Assembly: GCA_050633705.1 (NCBI GenBank)
Contig: JBOEGZ010000008.1
Coordinates: forward strand, 20,176 to 84,175
Origin: JAJFHI01 sp050633705
GTDB lineage: Bacteria; Pseudomonadota; Alphaproteobacteria; Rhizobiales; Hyphomicrobiaceae
DNA: 64,000 nt
Direction: 5' to 3'
Shown here: piece after piece, positions 63,023-64,000 of the stretch
How positions within the stretch are numbered: the first letter of the stretch is position 1
How the letters are laid out: each line of letters starts with the position of its first letter
Translations under genes and position numbers: made by a program
The notes under the pieces: generated by a model
What the model saw: only the letters and a program-made list of their open reading frames with translations
Database searches by the model: none
What the model was told of the DNA's origin: nothing

Positions 63023-63850
63023 ATGAGCGACAGCTGTGTTGCATGGCTTTCCCTTGTATTGACAATTGCAATTCCGGTAGCCGTTTACCTTGGAAGGCAG
63101 TGGCTAGTTGCCTGGGTCACAAAACACGCACAACACAGTTTCGATGCCAAGCTTGAAGAACTTCGCGCTAAACTTCGTACAACTGAAGAGCAATTTAAAA
63201 GCGGATTACGCAGCAAAGAAGATGAGATCACCGCGTTAAGAAATAGCCTACTGTCCGGAAGCGTCAGCAGACAGTCGCTTCTCGACAAGAGGCGATTAGA
63301 AGCCGTGGAGAAAATTTGGAAAGCAGTCAACGATTCAGCCAAGATAAAGTACATAGCAAATGTGATGTCCGTACTTAATTACGACGCACTTGCAAAAGAG
63401 TCGTCGGACCAGAGAATGCAAAAATTCCTTTCTACAATAGGGGCAAATGCGCCAAAACCAACAGAATTGACGAACGTTGCTCGTGATGAACGACCTTATG
63501 TTTCAGAAATTGTTTGGGCTTATTTCTCGGCATACTTATCCATACTTCATGTCAACCTTGCCCGTTTTGAATTGTTGAAGTCTGGTGTTGAAAACCCGCA
63601 AAAGTTGCTAAGTACGGCGGGCGTTAAGAAAATACTCAAAGCTGTATTACCGCATCAGACTTCCTACATTGATGGAAATGATGCCGGTGCCTATGTTCAC
63701 CTTCTCGATGAAATCGAGACTCTGCTATTGAACGAGTTACGTGGAACACTTGAGGGCCGTGACGCCGATAATTCGGCAAATGAACGCGCAAGAGACATAT
63801 TACGAAAAGTCAACGAATTCGAATCCGAAAATCTTGAGAAAACTCTTTGA
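63023..63850 (+). CDS. Membrane-anchored coiled-coil protein of unknown function
   Basis: A 275-residue protein. One N-terminal helix (residues about 6–24) is a membrane anchor, followed by a coiled coil (residues about 38–76, FDAKLEELRAKLRTTEEQF) and a helical C-terminal domain (85–265) with conserved-looking WKAVNDSAKIKYIA and EIVWAYFSAYLSILH. Similar uncharacterised proteins are common near accessory or mobile regions. Good ribosome site (GGAGAAACATC). Codon use is more AT-rich than the housekeeping genes, consistent with transfer. Confidence 0.7.
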   Translation: MSDSCVAWLSLVLTIAIPVAVYLGRQWLVAWVTKHAQHSFDAKLEELRAKLRTTEEQFKSGLRSKEDEITALRNSLLSGSVSRQSLLDKRRLEAVEKIWKAVNDSAKIKYIANVMSVLNYDALAKESSDQRMQKFLSTIGANAPKPTELTNVARDERPYVSEIVWAYFSAYLSILHVNLARFELLKSGVENPQKLLSTAGVKKILKAVLPHQTSYIDGNDAGAYVHLLDEIETLLLNELRGTLEGRDADNSANERARDILRKVNEFESENLEKTL

Positions 63851-64000
63851 ACCTCGGCACCGGTTGCATACAACGCATGCCGCCGCCCGCTTTGCGTTCA
63901 ACATCGGACAGTTTGGATCAAACGGATAAACGTTGCGAAGGGCCATAAGCGGTCATTTGGTGTTGGCGCAGCGTATGCCAGCTCCGTGGCCTTTTACGAC

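Overview
The window looks like chromosomal DNA of an alphaproteobacterium of the order Hyphomicrobiales (Rhizobiales). The evidence is a set of order-typical gene families and neighbourhoods: murA–DUF2948–hisD–UPF0262–LMW phosphatase, maf–yacG–tRNA-Phe, petABC beside trmL and mtnP, nudix–DUF6111–cca, a TIGR03808-type Tat-exported beta-helix protein and an H-NS/HvrA-type nucleoid protein. Base composition is near balanced. The genus cannot be fixed from the sequence alone.

Layout. 0–8.1 kb: cell-wall and histidine genes, then a leftward pair (CRP-type regulator and class III adenylate cyclase) that interrupts the usual phosphatase–infA–maf order, then maf, yacG and tRNA-Phe. 8.7–20.3 kb: envelope genes, namely MarC, a Tat-exported intradiol-dioxygenase-like protein overlapping a ferric-reductase-like membrane protein, GNAT, a 1058-residue secreted modular Cys-repeat protein, an LprI-like protein, a K+ channel and an RND efflux pair. 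20.3–31.9 kb: L,D-transpeptidase, OpgC overlapping a TPP enzyme, a TTC38-like TPR protein, esterase, FKBP, a MauE/DoxX membrane protein, ReAV-type asparaginase, the beta-helix protein and a pyroglutamyl peptidase. 32–41.8 kb: propionyl/methylmalonyl and PHA metabolism (meaB, phaZ, bluB, mutB), a membrane-anchored DUF900 hydrolase and a PilZ protein behind a CtrA-like box. 41.8–49.6 kb: mtnP, the bc1 complex operon petABC, trmL, an ABC exporter and hemF. 49.6–60.5 kb: a transglycosylase-like secreted protein, nudix–DUF6111–cca, an H-NS-like protein, sodB, a second LprI-like protein, a HerA-like ATPase and mutA. 60.5–64 kb: sparse and accessory-looking, with a membrane protein, a candidate structured RNA, a GFA protein, a gene fragment and uncharacterised ORFs.

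Functional links. The two methylmalonyl-CoA mutase subunits are about 18 kb apart, but meaB (mutase chaperone GTPase) and bluB (lower ligand of cobalamin) lie in the same window beside a PHA depolymerase. This points to storage-polymer and propionate carbon entering the TCA cycle through a B12 enzyme. petABC, hemF and sodB form a respiratory, haem and oxidative-stress neighbourhood. Several convergent gene pairs share clear bidirectional intrinsic terminators.

No CRISPR array, prophage, insertion sequence or toxin-antitoxin locus was seen. The most unusual signals are the modular Cys-repeat secreted protein, the structured-RNA candidate near 61.4 kb, a gene fragment at 62.0 kb, the cyclase–CRP pair, and several operator-like repeats in intergenic DNA. 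None of these amounts to demonstrated evidence of a new system.
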